A stretch of 64,000 nt of DNA from an uncultured Photobacterium sp. (GCF_947502415.1 NZ_CANMZV010000001.1:248001-312000), one strand, 5' to 3'; positions 34,215-44,659 are shown, counted from the stretch's first letter. Notes: generated by a model from the letters alone, not told the origin. Translations and numbers: made by a program.

Positions 34215-35471
34215 ATGGATATAATAACAAAGCGGATCACTGTCATTACACCTGTTCTTATTATAGGCACAATCGTAATTAATCAAGGTGCTTATGCTAC
34301 TGAGGTAGACAGTTCAGAAACAATAACAGATATGATTTCTGATGAAGTGTATGATGCTATTTCGGAGTTGATGACATTGGCGAGTAACGTAAGAGGCGAT
34401 AAACTGGGTAAAGGTGAGCTTTCCCATGCCGCTTCTGGTTCTGCTTCGTTGACAAACTTTCGCGGCTTGAGTGGTAATGAGATGGTTCAGCGTGCCAGTA
34501 ACCTCCGTTTTGCCGCTAAACAGAAGACATTACCATTTGGCTTAAATTTCCAATTATCTGAATTGACGTTATATCAAGATGGGTATTTAAGTGAGCAAAA
34601 TTATTCTCGCCTAGGGGCATATGTTCGGCTGGATTCTAATTCCATAAGCGCAGCTAATGATAAGGCTTACTTTCTGAATGATGCTAATTCTGAAATAGAT
34701 GGATACTCGGTGACACTGGGTGGCGACTATCTTTTAAATGACCATTATTTATTTGGCGTTGCTCTTGGTTTGCCATTTAATGAAGTGGAAAGCGAGCATG
34801 AAGAAAATGAAATTGATGGTTTGGTTGCATCAGGGTATTTCAGTTATTTCCATGACGATTGGTTCGTTGACTTTACGGCCAGTTATGCGTTGATGGATAC
34901 GGATATAGAGCGGCGAATTCGCCATTATAGTGATAGTGTCTTTAATGATACGAATGAAGCTGATTCAGATATTTGGGTGTTCTCACTGGGGAGCGGTTAT
35001 GTCGTAGATTTTAATTATCTTAATGTAGCATTCGAGAGTAGCATCCAGTACACCTTGTCTGATACTGAACGTTATACAGAACGCCCTTCAAAGGGTAACT
35101 CTAATTACCTTATTTCTAAAGTTAATAATATTAATAACCTTGAGTCAACTATGGTTATTGCCGGAATGAGTGTGTCCCACCCATTGCGGTCAAGCTTAGG
35201 AGTTTTCCAGCCTTATATCAGGGGCTACGTGCATTACGATATAGATAGTGGTTCGGAGCGTATTATTAGCCAGCTTCAGTCGGATAACTCAGGAAGTGTT
35301 TTGCCTATTATCGTCAATACTGATGATTCAGTTTACGGTCGTGTTCACTTGGGACTTTCCGGCGCGTTTAACCGTGATTGGTATGGATACGCTGAAGCGA
35401 GTTCGTTGGTTGGACTCGATGAGCTTTCTGCTTATACGTTTACGTTGGGTGTTAGCATTTCTTTAAATTAA
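34215..35471 (+). CDS. Outer-membrane autotransporter-type beta-barrel protein
   Basis: 418 residues. Signal peptide (KRITVITPVLIIGTIVINQG, cleavage after AYA), a short helical segment of about 90 residues, then from about residue 115 a C-terminal autotransporter-like barrel with alternating aromatic/small residues (LGAYVRLDSNS, GGDYLLNDHYLFGVALGLPF, YAEASSLVGLDELSAYTF) ending in the strand TFTLGVSISLN. The passenger is very short, so it is more a porin/adhesin-like barrel than a classic autotransporter. Divergent from the ToxR-like gene. Family assignment fair, ligand unknown. Confidence 0.75.
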   Translation: MDIITKRITVITPVLIIGTIVINQGAYATEVDSSETITDMISDEVYDAISELMTLASNVRGDKLGKGELSHAASGSASLTNFRGLSGNEMVQRASNLRFAAKQKTLPFGLNFQLSELTLYQDGYLSEQNYSRLGAYVRLDSNSISAANDKAYFLNDANSEIDGYSVTLGGDYLLNDHYLFGVALGLPFNEVESEHEENEIDGLVASGYFSYFHDDWFVDFTASYALMDTDIERRIRHYSDSVFNDTNEADSDIWVFSLGSGYVVDFNYLNVAFESSIQYTLSDTERYTERPSKGNSNYLISKVNNINNLESTMVIAGMSVSHPLRSSLGVFQPYIRGYVHYDIDSGSERIISQLQSDNSGSVLPIIVNTDDSVYGRVHLGLSGAFNRDWYGYAEASSLVGLDELSAYTFTLGVSISLN

Positions 35472-35547
35472 TTATTTTCTATATATTAATGAATAGCTGG
35501 TTCGTCGATTATGTCCGAACATATTAAGAGCTTGATTAGGCATTAGG

Positions 35548-36684
35548 CTAAGGCGAGGGGATGTTTCTTTTCAGTCGATCAATACCGCCTTCTGCTGAGC
35601 TGAAATATAATTCAAGTTCAAGCATGATGCCGGGGTTGATTTTGTAGTTAAAGTCTTCCTGAAAATCGAATTCTGGTGTGGCTGTAAAATATAACCATTT
35701 CTTGTACAGGCGATGTTTCCAGCTAATTGAGACCCATGAGTTTGTTATCGAATAATTGGGTCTGGAGTCGGCACTAACACCGATTGTATATTGAAGAAGG
35801 TTATCTTCATTGATTCTGTCGAATAGTTCAGCTTGCTGCACCACTTCCCAATTATTATCTGTGTCAAGATACTGGGCGTTCACTCCTAGTTTGAGGATGG
35901 TTGAGGGAGCCTGGCTAATAGCATGGTAGAAATTTAATGAGGTTAATGTTCCAGGCCCTTTTGATTTATAGTAAAACACCTCTTGTTTCAGGCGACTTGT
36001 CCACTCGTAGCTGAGTTGGTCGGTTCGGTATACTTCGACACGAGTAAAAGGATCGAGAGGTAATTTGATTTTTAATCCAAGATCAAAGTTTGTTTTCCAC
36101 TCTCCGAGTTTTCGCCCCTGAAGTCGGATACCACCAACGGCACCTGTCAGGCTACTTTCACTGTTGGCACTGATCCCTCGCTCTTTATCTTCAAGTCGGT
36201 CAAAGTCATCAGGGTCACTTTCAAAAATCAGTTTCCAGCTCTTTTTGGTATGAGGTAAATCCAGTTTCAAGTACACATTGGCATCTGTTTCAAGGTCTTC
36301 TCTGTGTGAGTAACGGCTTTTGAATCGAAGCCGAAGGTAACTTCGATTATTGATAGGAACTTCATGATCTTTTTTACCAACAAAATGATCAAATGAGGTG
36401 CCATATTCATGAATGCTGTCAGCAATAGAAACCTGGGTGTCATCGATCCACGTTTTTATCCCCCCGATTTGTTCATCATTATTAGTTTCTATTGCTGACT
36501 CATCTTCATATTCAGTCGTTTTATGGTTTGCATACAGATAATGTGTCGTTAAGAAGCATGTGATTAAAATTAAATATTCAAGAAGAGTGCTGATATTGAA
36601 AGTTCGAAGATGTTCTATAAACAAGGATGAGTAGTTAAAGTGCTTAAATAGGCGAATATCTCTAAGCATCATCAATAACACCAT
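35548..36684 (-). CDS. Probable outer-membrane beta-barrel protein
   Basis: 378 residues. The only hydrophobic stretch (about 33-52, LLEYLILITCFLTTHYLYA) looks like a signal peptide but sits behind a 30-residue N-region, so the true start is uncertain; no good ribosome site precedes the ATG at 36684 or the ATGs four to five codons inside. From about 110 onward, alternating-residue strands (YLRLRFKSRYSH, ANVYLKLDLPH, WLYFTATPEFDF, GIMLELELYFSS) suggest a 12- to 16-stranded barrel. Family unknown. Convergent with the autotransporter-type gene. Confidence 0.6.
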   Translation of the reverse strand: MVLLMMLRDIRLFKHFNYSSLFIEHLRTFNISTLLEYLILITCFLTTHYLYANHKTTEYEDESAIETNNDEQIGGIKTWIDDTQVSIADSIHEYGTSFDHFVGKKDHEVPINNRSYLRLRFKSRYSHREDLETDANVYLKLDLPHTKKSWKLIFESDPDDFDRLEDKERGISANSESSLTGAVGGIRLQGRKLGEWKTNFDLGLKIKLPLDPFTRVEVYRTDQLSYEWTSRLKQEVFYYKSKGPGTLTSLNFYHAISQAPSTILKLGVNAQYLDTDNNWEVVQQAELFDRINEDNLLQYTIGVSADSRPNYSITNSWVSISWKHRLYKKWLYFTATPEFDFQEDFNYKINPGIMLELELYFSSAEGGIDRLKRNIPSP

Positions 36685-36976
36685 GATTTAATAACATTTT
36701 TAAGTATAGCTGTTTTGTGGGATGAAACCAGAAATGAGACTTGATAATTATAATTTGAGATATTGTTCTAGGAAATGAATATTTCAGGAGTGGTTTGTGG
36801 TGTCTATACGAACTGTAATTCCATTTTATTTGGTTAGAAATATTGTTTTACTGATAATTTGAGTCGCAATTTTGATGTTGGCTGAATTTTTTGTGTGATA
36901 ATAAATTTTGACTACAATTGATTAAGTTTAGAAATCTGTACATTGAGGTACAGGGTGGCGATGGAGCGAATGAACG
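36685..36976. other. Intergenic, nothing recognised
   Basis: 292 bp of AT-rich sequence between divergent genes; presumably promoters only. Confidence 0.4.
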
Positions 36977-37255
36977 ATGGATGGCTCAGACGTAGATGGA
37001 ATTAAGCGAGATATTTCACTAACTGTTAATAATATCTTTGATTCTTACGAGAAGGTGAATTACTGTCTTCCTACAATGGAGGAGCTCAGGGCACTGTTTT
37101 CTGATCATGCTGAAAGCTATATTGGACCAATGAATAAGCTTAGTGTCGAGGGAATCACTAACTTGTTTGATAAACAGCAATCAAGAGAGCAAAAAATCTG
37201 GCAAGTGGCGAATGAATTGGAAGCGGAACAACGAGGTTTGAGGTCTCAGCAGTAA
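36977..37255 (+). CDS. Small soluble hypothetical protein
   Basis: 92 residues, no signal peptide or membrane span, acidic, mostly helical, ending in a charged helix (REQKIWQVANELEAEQRGLR) that could form a coiled coil. GGAG lies ten bases upstream. A long hairpin terminator follows. No family recognised. Confidence 0.6.
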   Translation: MDGSDVDGIKRDISLTVNNIFDSYEKVNYCLPTMEELRALFSDHAESYIGPMNKLSVEGITNLFDKQQSREQKIWQVANELEAEQRGLRSQQ

Positions 37256-37315
37256 TCCCGTCCAGATTAAATTAATTTATTTGGCATTTCGTTAGCTCTT
37301 TGAAAGAAGCGTTTT

Positions 37316-37357
37316 ACGATGGCTACGACTGTTCGAACGTGGCCGTCGTTTTTTTGT
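37316..37357 (+). terminator. Rho-independent terminator
   Basis: ACGATGGCTACG pairs with CGTGGCCGTCGT (two G-U pairs) over a 9-nt loop and is followed by seven T. Confidence 0.8.
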
Positions 37358-37428
37358 TAGTTATACAATTATATTTAATTGGTTTATATGTTTCGTGTGA
37401 ATAATAACATGTTAGTTGTTTGCTATTA

Positions 37429-38355
37429 TTATAAATTGATTTTATTCATTCTTCGGTTTCGCGCGTTTAGAGCCTGCGAGGTTTTGGATATGGGGTAACG
37501 CCCTAGTTGCTTTGTGATTCTCCAACCAGCCTCGGCGACCTTATTTATATCAATACCAGTTTCGATATTTAGCCCTTGGCAGAGATATAAGACGTCTTCC
37601 GTGGCTACATTTCCGCTTGCACCATCAGCATACGGGCAACCTCCGAGCCCAGCGGTGCTGCTGTCGATAACTGAAATTCCCATTGTTAGAGCTTGGTAAA
37701 TATTAGCCAGCGCTTGTCCCCAGGTGTCGTGAAAATGTACGGCAAGTTGTTTGAGTGGTACTTGTTTGTGTACGGCTTCTATCATAGTTGCGATTCGCAG
37801 AGGTGTCCCTGTGCCTATAGTATCTCCGAGAGAAATTTGATAGCAGCCCAGATCAATTAACGCCTTAGCAATATCCGCGACTTGCTTTGGCGGGGTTGGG
37901 CCATCATACGGGCAGTCTGCGACGCAAGAGAGGTAACCTCGAACTGGAATATTGTGTTGCTTAGCGAGGAACATGAGTGGCTCAAAGCGTTTAAGGCTTT
38001 CGGCAACCGAGCAGTTGATATTGTGTTGGCTGAAGCCTTCTGATGACGAACCAAAAATTGCAACTTCTTCAGCACCAGCTGCAAGCGCTAACTCGAAGCC
38101 TTTAATGTTTGGGGTAAGGGCAGAGTAGGTCACACCGTTTTTTCTCTGGATTTGTCTCATCACCTCCAGCGAGTCGGCCATTTGTGGAACCCACTTGGGG
38201 GAAACAAACGAACCGGCTTCGATATGACGAAGTCCGCTCATGGAAAGTTGGTTAATAAATTCGACTTTACTGGCGGTGCTTACTTGAGCTTCGTTTTGTA
38301 GTCCATCACGAGCGCCTACTTCAACAATGGTGACTTTTTTGGGGAATGATGTCAT
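37429..38355 (-). CDS. liuE: Hydroxymethylglutaryl-CoA lyase
   Basis: Last step of leucine breakdown: splits HMG-CoA to acetyl-CoA and acetoacetate (TIM-barrel, Mg/Mn). 308 residues. Motifs: EVGARDGLQNE at the N terminus with the metal-binding aspartate, the HFHDTWGQAL metal histidines, and the flexible-loop cysteine region GLGGCPYADGASGNVATED. Its ATG directly follows the TAA of liuD, with AAAGG eight bases upstream, so it is the last gene of the liu operon. Also called mvaB. Confidence 0.96.
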   Translation of the reverse strand: MTSFPKKVTIVEVGARDGLQNEAQVSTASKVEFINQLSMSGLRHIEAGSFVSPKWVPQMADSLEVMRQIQRKNGVTYSALTPNIKGFELALAAGAEEVAIFGSSSEGFSQHNINCSVAESLKRFEPLMFLAKQHNIPVRGYLSCVADCPYDGPTPPKQVADIAKALIDLGCYQISLGDTIGTGTPLRIATMIEAVHKQVPLKQLAVHFHDTWGQALANIYQALTMGISVIDSSTAGLGGCPYADGASGNVATEDVLYLCQGLNIETGIDINKVAEAGWRITKQLGRYPISKTSQALNARNRRMNKINL

Positions 38356-40566
38356 TTATGCACCTTTGTTTATTGATTTGAACTTGACCAGTTGTTCACC
38401 GTGTTCGACTTGATCGCCAAGGGAAAAGTCATAATTAGCAATCGTACCTGCATGCGGAGCTCTGACTGTGTACTCCATTTTCATTGCTTCAATGATCAGT
38501 AGCGGTTGGTCTTTTTCAACGTTATCACCTGGTTGGCAGAGGATTGCAGTGATAATACCGTTGAGTGGAGCTAATGCTTGATTTTCTTCATCCTGAATGT
38601 GCTGGTAATCGGTGTTATGGCCAATTACAAAATGCTCATACCAGAGCTGGTGGAATACGTGATATTGCTTTTGGCAATGGATGACGGCAAAACGTGCTGA
38701 TGCTCCATCAATTTCTATATGAAAATCAGTCTGTTTCTTTGAATGGGGCTTAATGGACGCCGATAACACATTAATTTTTTGATTTGTGGAGAATTGCGAT
38801 TGTTGCTTACGAGATTGTGTGTGAATAGTAACCTGCGTTAGGAAAAGTTTTTTAGTGCCGGTTGAATGTTCTGTGCTTTTTCCTGTTTTGAGGGCAGTCA
38901 GAGGGAGCTTGAAACGAAATTGATAGCAGTCCCCATGTGGCAGGCAAATGGGGATGTCCTGATAAGGGGGCTGGTTAAGCCGCCAGTTATGAAAATGTGG
39001 CGTTATTTGTGAGGTTAAATTTTCCCCAATAGCAGCAATTGCAGCAAATAGTGCGAGCTTAGGAACGGTTTGTTCTATTTTTCTGCTATTGGATGAATCA
39101 CAAGTCAGGCGATGTGTTGGTGCATTGGCATTTTCAAAATCGTCTCTGAAATGTTCAATGATATGAGTATTGAGTCTGGCTTCTCTGAATGCTGGATGGC
39201 GAATGATTTTCTGTAGATATTGGATATTCGTTGTCAGACCGATAAGGCGGTAATTCGCTAAAGCCGAGGATACTTCATGGGTAGCGAGCTCCCTGTTTTC
39301 GGACCAGACAATGAGTTTTGCCAGCATCGGGTCATAATGAGATGTGACAGCGTCACCCTTTCGGATGCCTGAATCTACCCTGATAGTTGAGTTGTGGGTG
39401 CTTTGGGGTTTCGGTTCCTGCAGGAGCTGAATGTGTCCGGATGAAGGGATGAAGTCATTCTCGGGATCTTCGGCATAGATCCGAGCTTCAATGGCATGTC
39501 CGTGATGGTGAACTTGATCTTGGCTTAGTGGTAATGGGGCACCCTCGGCGACTTTTATTTGCCACTCCACGAGGTCTTGCCCGGTGATTAACTCAGTGAC
39601 AGGGTGTTCTACTTGGAGTCGGGTATTCATTTCCATGAAGTAGAAGTTATCTTCATTATCGAGTAGGAATTCTACTGTTCCTGCACCGATATAACTAATA
39701 GCTTTTGCTGCATTGACAGCGGCTTCGCCCATCGTTTTTCTGAGTGATATCGGTAAATTTGGGGCGGGCGCTTCTTCTATGATTTTTTGGTGGCGTCGTT
39801 GGATAGAGCAGTCACGATCAGAAAGATAAATGGTATTGCCGAACTCATCAGCAAAAATTTGGATTTCAATGTGCCTTGAGTTTGGAAGGTATTTTTCGAT
39901 TAACAGTTTGTCATCACCAAAGGCGGACTTGGCTTCTCGGTGTGCGCTGGCAATAGACTCAGGCATTTCATCACTAGAGTTAACAATGCGCATTCCTTTT
40001 CCACCGCCGCCAAGGGCCGCTTTGAGTAGTACTGGGTAGCCAATTTTGTCGGCAATATTCAGTAACGTTTCGACTGTGTTGTCTTCGCCATGATAGCCCG
40101 GTATCAACGGAACCTGCGCTTTTTCCATAATCGACTTGGCTTCAGATTTCGAACTCATCGCCAGCATCGCTTTGCTGGGTGGGCCGATAAAAGTAATCGC
40201 GTTTTTTTGGCAGGCTTCAGCGAACTGGGCATTTTCAGAGAGAAAACCGTAGCCAGGGTGAATGGCATCAGCTTTTGTTGTTTTGGCTGCGTTAATAATG
40301 TTGTTGATATTAAGATATGAATCTGCTGCTGGTGCTTTGCCTATCAGGATCGCGCGATCAGCAATATCAACATGCTTTGATGAACGGTCTACTTCAGAGT
40401 AGACAGCTATTGTTTCTATTCCCATCTTCTTCGCTGTGGCGATAACTCTACAGGCAATTTCCCCCCTGTTGGCAACCAATAATCGGCAAATCTTTCTGTT
40501 GGTTATGGGATGTTCAGTTTCGTCTGAAGTGACTGGGATGGCGGCCTTATTTGTTGGCTTATTCAT
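38356..40566 (-). CDS. liuD: Methylcrotonyl-CoA carboxylase biotin-containing subunit
   Basis: 736 residues from the ATG at 40566 (GGAG eight bases upstream; the frame opens 11 codons earlier). Biotin carboxylase domain (about 25-475: LLVANRGEIACRV, GGGGKGMR, EAPAPNLP, MEMNTRLQVEHPVTE), a BT-type middle region and the C-terminal biotinyl domain with K696 in IIEAMKMEYTVRAPH. It carboxylates 3-methylcrotonyl-CoA with LiuB. The start overlaps the end of liuC by 8 nt, indicating translational coupling. Confidence 0.96.
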   Translation of the reverse strand: MNKPTNKAAIPVTSDETEHPITNRKICRLLVANRGEIACRVIATAKKMGIETIAVYSEVDRSSKHVDIADRAILIGKAPAADSYLNINNIINAAKTTKADAIHPGYGFLSENAQFAEACQKNAITFIGPPSKAMLAMSSKSEAKSIMEKAQVPLIPGYHGEDNTVETLLNIADKIGYPVLLKAALGGGGKGMRIVNSSDEMPESIASAHREAKSAFGDDKLLIEKYLPNSRHIEIQIFADEFGNTIYLSDRDCSIQRRHQKIIEEAPAPNLPISLRKTMGEAAVNAAKAISYIGAGTVEFLLDNEDNFYFMEMNTRLQVEHPVTELITGQDLVEWQIKVAEGAPLPLSQDQVHHHGHAIEARIYAEDPENDFIPSSGHIQLLQEPKPQSTHNSTIRVDSGIRKGDAVTSHYDPMLAKLIVWSENRELATHEVSSALANYRLIGLTTNIQYLQKIIRHPAFREARLNTHIIEHFRDDFENANAPTHRLTCDSSNSRKIEQTVPKLALFAAIAAIGENLTSQITPHFHNWRLNQPPYQDIPICLPHGDCYQFRFKLPLTALKTGKSTEHSTGTKKLFLTQVTIHTQSRKQQSQFSTNQKINVLSASIKPHSKKQTDFHIEIDGASARFAVIHCQKQYHVFHQLWYEHFVIGHNTDYQHIQDEENQALAPLNGIITAILCQPGDNVEKDQPLLIIEAMKMEYTVRAPHAGTIANYDFSLGDQVEHGEQLVKFKSINKGA

Positions 40567-41398
40567 GCTTTGCACTCCATGCTGGCGGGCGTTTGGCAAA
40601 GAATGCTTTTAGTCCTTCCTGGCCATTGGGCGAGACTCGAATATCAGCGATGAGTGCACTGGTTGTATCTCTGAGCTCTTCATCAATTTCTCGGTTATCA
40701 CATAACTGGCAAAGTGATTTTGCTTGGGTGAGAGCTTCGGGGCTGTTGTGAAGGAGTTGATCGATAAGGTGAGAAAGAAGCCGTTCAGTTTCTTCGTAGC
40801 AGCTTCTTATCTCATGGATGATCCCTAGTTTTCGCGCGGTTGCTGCATTAAGACGTTCTGCTGTCAGCATATAGCGTCGGGCTTGTCTTTGGCCGATCGT
40901 GCGACAAATATATGGCCCTATGGTTGCCGGGATCAGGCCGAGCCGGACTTCGCTAAGGCAGAAATGACTTTCTGCGCTGGCTATGGCGATATCACAGCAA
41001 CAGATCAGCCCAAGGGCACCACCATAGGCACTGCCATGCACCTGAGCAATTGTTGGCGCGGGGAAAGTATCGAGCTTTGCCAGCAGGTTTGCTAGTTGGG
41101 TCGCATCATTGTGATTTTCCTGAATGGATTTATCCACCATGGATTTCATCCAGTTAAGATCGGCTCCGGCTGAAAAGTGATGTCCTTTGCCATTGATAAC
41201 CAGTACACGTATGTCACTTCTTTCCTTAAGTAATGAGAGATAGTGGCTAAGTGCCTGAACGACACCTGCGTCAAAAGCGTTATGTTTGTGGACCCGGTTG
41301 AGGGACAAAGTGGCTACGCCTGTATTCGTAACAGTACAAAGTACATCAGCATCAAGTTCTGTATGCAGATTAAAAAGACTTGATGTGGACTGGTTCAT
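40559..41398 (-). CDS. liuC: Methylglutaconyl-CoA hydratase (enoyl-CoA hydratase family)
   Basis: 279 residues from the ATG at 41398 with an ideal AAGGAG six bases upstream. Crotonase fold: oxyanion-hole segments GHHFSAGADLNW and VHGSAYGGALGL, then LSEVRLGLIPATIGPYI, where the first catalytic glutamate is present. Position between the two carboxylase subunits and size support the 3-methylglutaconyl-CoA hydratase step rather than general beta-oxidation. It overlaps liuD by 8 nt. Confidence 0.93.
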   Translation of the reverse strand: MNQSTSSLFNLHTELDADVLCTVTNTGVATLSLNRVHKHNAFDAGVVQALSHYLSLLKERSDIRVLVINGKGHHFSAGADLNWMKSMVDKSIQENHNDATQLANLLAKLDTFPAPTIAQVHGSAYGGALGLICCCDIAIASAESHFCLSEVRLGLIPATIGPYICRTIGQRQARRYMLTAERLNAATARKLGIIHEIRSCYEETERLLSHLIDQLLHNSPEALTQAKSLCQLCDNREIDEELRDTTSALIADIRVSPNGQEGLKAFFAKRPPAWSAKHE

Positions 41399-41430
41399 TA
41401 TGAACTCCTTGGCTCGCCACACTGGGCATA

Positions 41431-43035
41431 TTACATCCTGAAAATTCCAAATTGGCTGTCGGGGATCGGCGCGCGCAGCGATGCCGTCAGAGCTAGACCG
41501 ACAACTTCGCGGGTCTGGCGAGGGTCGATAATTCCGTCATCCCAAAGCCGCGCACTGGCAAAGTAGGGGGAACCCTGTTTTTCATACATTTCATGAATTG
41601 GCTGTTTGAATGCTGTTTCTTCTTCCTGGCTCCAGGCTTGCCCCTTACGTTCTTTAATATCACGGGTTACCTGAGCCAGTACTCCTGCGGCTTGTTCACC
41701 GCCCATGACTGAAATTCGGGCATTTGGCCACATCCACATCATAGTTGGATTGTAGGCCCGGCCACACATGCCGTAGTTCCCGGCACCGTATGAACCGCCG
41801 ATGATGACGGTAAATTTGGGCACGTCGGCGCAGGAGACAGCCATCACCATTTTTGCGCCGTGTTTGGCGATCCCTTCTGACTCATATTTTTTGCCAACCA
41901 TGAAGCCAGTAATATTCTGGATAAACAGGAGGGGAATTTTCCGTTTGGCGCAAAGCTCGATGAAATGTGCCCCTTTCTGGGCTGATTCGGAAAAAAGAAT
42001 GCCGTTGTTGGCCACAATACCGATCGGATGGCTATAGAGTCGGGCGAAACCGCAAACCAGGGTTTCACCATATAGTGCTTTGAATTCGTCGAAGTCAGAA
42101 TCGTCGATGATTCTGGCTATCACTTCTTTGATATTGATGGGTTTGTGCAGGTCTGTACCGACAATGCCAAATAGTTCATCCATCGGATAGCGAGGCGGCG
42201 CGACTGGTTTTTTAGGGAGCTCTGATGCCGTTAGGTTGCAACTGGCAATAGCCTGACGTGCCAGCTCAAGGGCGTGGTATTCGTCATGGGCAAAGTAATC
42301 AGCAACTCCGGATGTTTTGCAGTGTACGTCGGCACCGCCCAGTTCATCGGCGGAAACAACTTCTCCGGTGGCAGCTTTAACCAAAGGTGGCCCGGCTAAA
42401 AAAATGGTTCCTTGTTGTTTTACGATTATCGATACATCTGCCATTGCCGGAACATAAGCCCCTCCGGCAGTGCAAAGGCCGAGCACAACGGCGATTTGCG
42501 GGATACCTTTGGCCGACATGCGAGCCTGATTGAAGAAAATCCGACCGAAGTGATCCCTGTCGGGGAAAACGTCAGCCTGATGAGGCAGGTTGGCACCTCC
42601 TGAATCGACCAGATAGAGACAAGGCAGGTGGCAACGTTCGGCTATTTCCTGAGCGCGAAGGTGTTTTTTGACTGTTAAAGGATAATAGGTTCCGCCTTTT
42701 ACTGATGGGTCATTGGCGATGAGCATACATTCAATGCCTTCAACGTAGCCAATTCCGGCAACAACACCGGCGCAGGGGATATCCTCGTCATAAACATCCC
42801 AGGCTGCAAACTGGCCGATTTCAAGGAAAGGACTTCCTCTGTCGAGTAAGGTATCGACTCGCTCTCGGACGGGTAATTTACCTTTTGCTTTTTGTCTTTC
42901 TATAGATTCGTCGCCGCCACATTGAAGGATTTGATGAACTCTAGTCTGAAGTTCATCAACTAGTTCTGCCATGCTCTGCTGATTGAGTTTGAATTGAGCC
43001 TCTCCGGGATGGACGTGCGTTTGAATAATTGCCAT
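41431..43035 (-). CDS. liuB: Methylcrotonyl-CoA carboxylase carboxyltransferase subunit
   Basis: 534 residues from the ATG at 43035, preceded by AAGGA; the frame stays open for 64 codons further upstream inside liuA, but that part shows no family similarity. Carboxyltransferase motifs: [67 protein letters not shown] and [17 protein letters not shown]. Works with LiuD in the cytoplasm. It lies 10 bp after liuA. Confidence 0.96.
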   Translation of the reverse strand: MAIIQTHVHPGEAQFKLNQQSMAELVDELQTRVHQILQCGGDESIERQKAKGKLPVRERVDTLLDRGSPFLEIGQFAAWDVYDEDIPCAGVVAGIGYVEGIECMLIANDPSVKGGTYYPLTVKKHLRAQEIAERCHLPCLYLVDSGGANLPHQADVFPDRDHFGRIFFNQARMSAKGIPQIAVVLGLCTAGGAYVPAMADVSIIVKQQGTIFLAGPPLVKAATGEVVSADELGGADVHCKTSGVADYFAHDEYHALELARQAIASCNLTASELPKKPVAPPRYPMDELFGIVGTDLHKPINIKEVIARIIDDSDFDEFKALYGETLVCGFARLYSHPIGIVANNGILFSESAQKGAHFIELCAKRKIPLLFIQNITGFMVGKKYESEGIAKHGAKMVMAVSCADVPKFTVIIGGSYGAGNYGMCGRAYNPTMMWMWPNARISVMGGEQAAGVLAQVTRDIKERKGQAWSQEEETAFKQPIHEMYEKQGSPYFASARLWDDGIIDPRQTREVVGLALTASLRAPIPDSQFGIFRM

Positions 43036-43045
43036 GATGTTATCC

Positions 43046-44215
43046 TTATCTTGATTCTTCAAACAATTCACGCCCGATGAGCATTCGGCGAATTTCTGAG
43101 GTTCCTGCTCCAATTTCGTAGAGCTTTGCATCCCTGAGTAAGCGGCCGGCCGGAAATTCATTGATGTAGCCATTACCGCCAAGTAACTGAATGGTATCAA
43201 GGGCAAGTTGGGTAGCGAGTTCAGCACTGTAGAGGATCACTCCTGCGGCATCTTTGCGGGTAGCTTCACCTCGGTCACAGGAAGCGGCAACTGTATAGAC
43301 ATAGGCACGGGCTGCGTTGGTGCGGGTATACATATCGGCAACCTTGGCCTGAACCAGTTCGAACTCGCCTATCGACTGACCAAATTGTTTACGGTCATGA
43401 ATATAGGGAACAACGACATCCAGGCATGCCCGCATAATACCTAGTGGCCCAGCGGCTAGGATTACTCGCTCATAATCCAGACCTCTCATCAGCACACTGA
43501 TCCCTTTATTGATAACGCCTAATACGTTGTTTGCAGGGACTTCACAGTTATTAAAAACTAACTCACAGGTGTTAGAACCTCGCATTCCGAGCTTATCTAG
43601 CTTTTGTGCATGGCTGAATCCGGTAAATTCTCGTTCGATGATGAATGCAGAAATGCCATGAGAGGTCGCTTCTGGAGCCGTTTTGGCATAGACAACAAAA
43701 GTATCCGCATCAGGACCATTGGTGATCCACATTTTGCTGCCGTTCAGGATGAAGGTATCACTATGTTGTTCGGCTTTGAGTTGCATGCTGACAACATCCG
43801 AACCTGAGTTTGCTTCGCTCATCGCCAGTGCACCGACTTTTTCGCCGCTGATTAAATCAGGAAGGTATTTGGCCTTTTGTTCTTCTGTGCCGTTTCGGTA
43901 AATCTGGTTAACACACAGATTGGAGTGTGCGCCGTAGCTTAAGCCTACTGAAGCCGAAGCGCGGCTGATTTCTTCCATTGCTATTACATGGGCGAGGTAG
44001 CCCATATCTGCGCCACCATATTCTTCGCTGACAGTCACACCGAGCAGCCCCATTTTCCCCATCAATGGCCAGAGTTGATGGGGAAATTGATTGTCTTTGT
44101 CAATCTGCGAGGCGAGTGGATCGATGGTTTCCGAGGCAAAGTTGTTGACCTGTTCGCGCAGCATATCCAGTGTTTCGCCGAGACCAAAATTCAGTGGAGT
44201 GAACAGATCTTTCAT
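43046..44215 (-). CDS. liuA: Isovaleryl-CoA dehydrogenase
   Basis: FAD enzyme oxidising isovaleryl-CoA to 3-methylcrotonyl-CoA, passing electrons to ETF. 389 residues. Acyl-CoA dehydrogenase signatures [16 protein letters not shown] and [15 protein letters not shown] are present. The catalytic glutamate is in [18 protein letters not shown], the position specific to isovaleryl-CoA (and long-chain) dehydrogenases instead of the C-terminal one, which here reads [13 protein letters not shown] precedes the ATG. First enzyme gene of liuABCDE, 66 bp after liuR. Confidence 0.96.
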   Translation of the reverse strand: MKDLFTPLNFGLGETLDMLREQVNNFASETIDPLASQIDKDNQFPHQLWPLMGKMGLLGVTVSEEYGGADMGYLAHVIAMEEISRASASVGLSYGAHSNLCVNQIYRNGTEEQKAKYLPDLISGEKVGALAMSEANSGSDVVSMQLKAEQHSDTFILNGSKMWITNGPDADTFVVYAKTAPEATSHGISAFIIEREFTGFSHAQKLDKLGMRGSNTCELVFNNCEVPANNVLGVINKGISVLMRGLDYERVILAAGPLGIMRACLDVVVPYIHDRKQFGQSIGEFELVQAKVADMYTRTNAARAYVYTVAASCDRGEATRKDAAGVILYSAELATQLALDTIQLLGGNGYINEFPAGRLLRDAKLYEIGAGTSEIRRMLIGRELFEESR

Positions 44216-44250
44216 AACATCTCCGGTTTAACCAAGTAGTGATGAATGAG

Positions 44251-44274
44251 CATGTTTATGGACATGTTTATGGA
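44251..44274. repeat. Tandem 12-bp duplication between liuR and liuA
   Basis: CATGTTTATGGA occurs twice in direct succession (44251-44262, 44263-44274) in the 66-bp liuR-liuA spacer. It is probably a replication-slippage duplication and lengthens the spacer. Confidence 0.7.
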
Positions 44275-44281
44275 GTAGAGG

Positions 44282-44659
44282 CTAAAGATTACTTGAGTCA
44301 ATCAATGCTTGTTTACAGCGTGCTTTTGCCGTCTGTAATTCGTTCATGACTGCGTTAATGTCATCGAGTTGGCGCTGCAAAATAGCTTGTTTATCATCAA
44401 TGATCCTCAGCATTTCATGTAGTTGGTTTTTACTCTGGTCAGTATCGTATAGCTCGAAAAGTTCGCGAATTTCTGCCAGTGAAAATCCTAGTCGCTTTCC
44501 CCTTAGAATCAGTTTGAGCCGGACTTTGTCCCTGTGTTGATAAATTCGGGTACTGCCTTTTCTGGAGGGATGTAGCAAGCCGACATCTTCATAAAAACGG
44601 ATACTACGGGTCGTTATATCGAACTCTTTCGCCAACTCGCTGATCTTGAAAGTTTCCAT
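44282..44659 (-). CDS. liuR: MerR-family regulator LiuR
   Basis: 125 residues from the ATG at 44659 with AGGAGGG nine bases upstream (the open frame runs 32 codons further but without family similarity). MerR-type winged HTH (FKISELAKEFDITTRSIRFY, then GLLHPSRKGSTRIY) and a dimerisation helix. It is first gene of the leftward liuRABCDE operon and divergent from the valine/isoleucine operon. LiuR is the known regulator of branched-chain amino acid catabolism in gammaproteobacteria. Two matching palindromes lie upstream, so it probably controls both directions. Confidence 0.94.
   Translation of the reverse strand: METFKISELAKEFDITTRSIRFYEDVGLLHPSRKGSTRIYQHRDKVRLKLILRGKRLGFSLAEIRELFELYDTDQSKNQLHEMLRIIDDKQAILQRQLDDINAVMNELQTAKARCKQALIDSSNL

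Noticed and set aside
43036..43227. 64-codon N-terminal extension of liuB
   Set aside because: It lies within liuA, shows no similarity to carboxyltransferases, and the ATG at 43035 has a proper ribosome site.
44251..44274. CRISPR-like repeat
   Set aside because: Only two directly adjacent 12-bp copies with no spacers.
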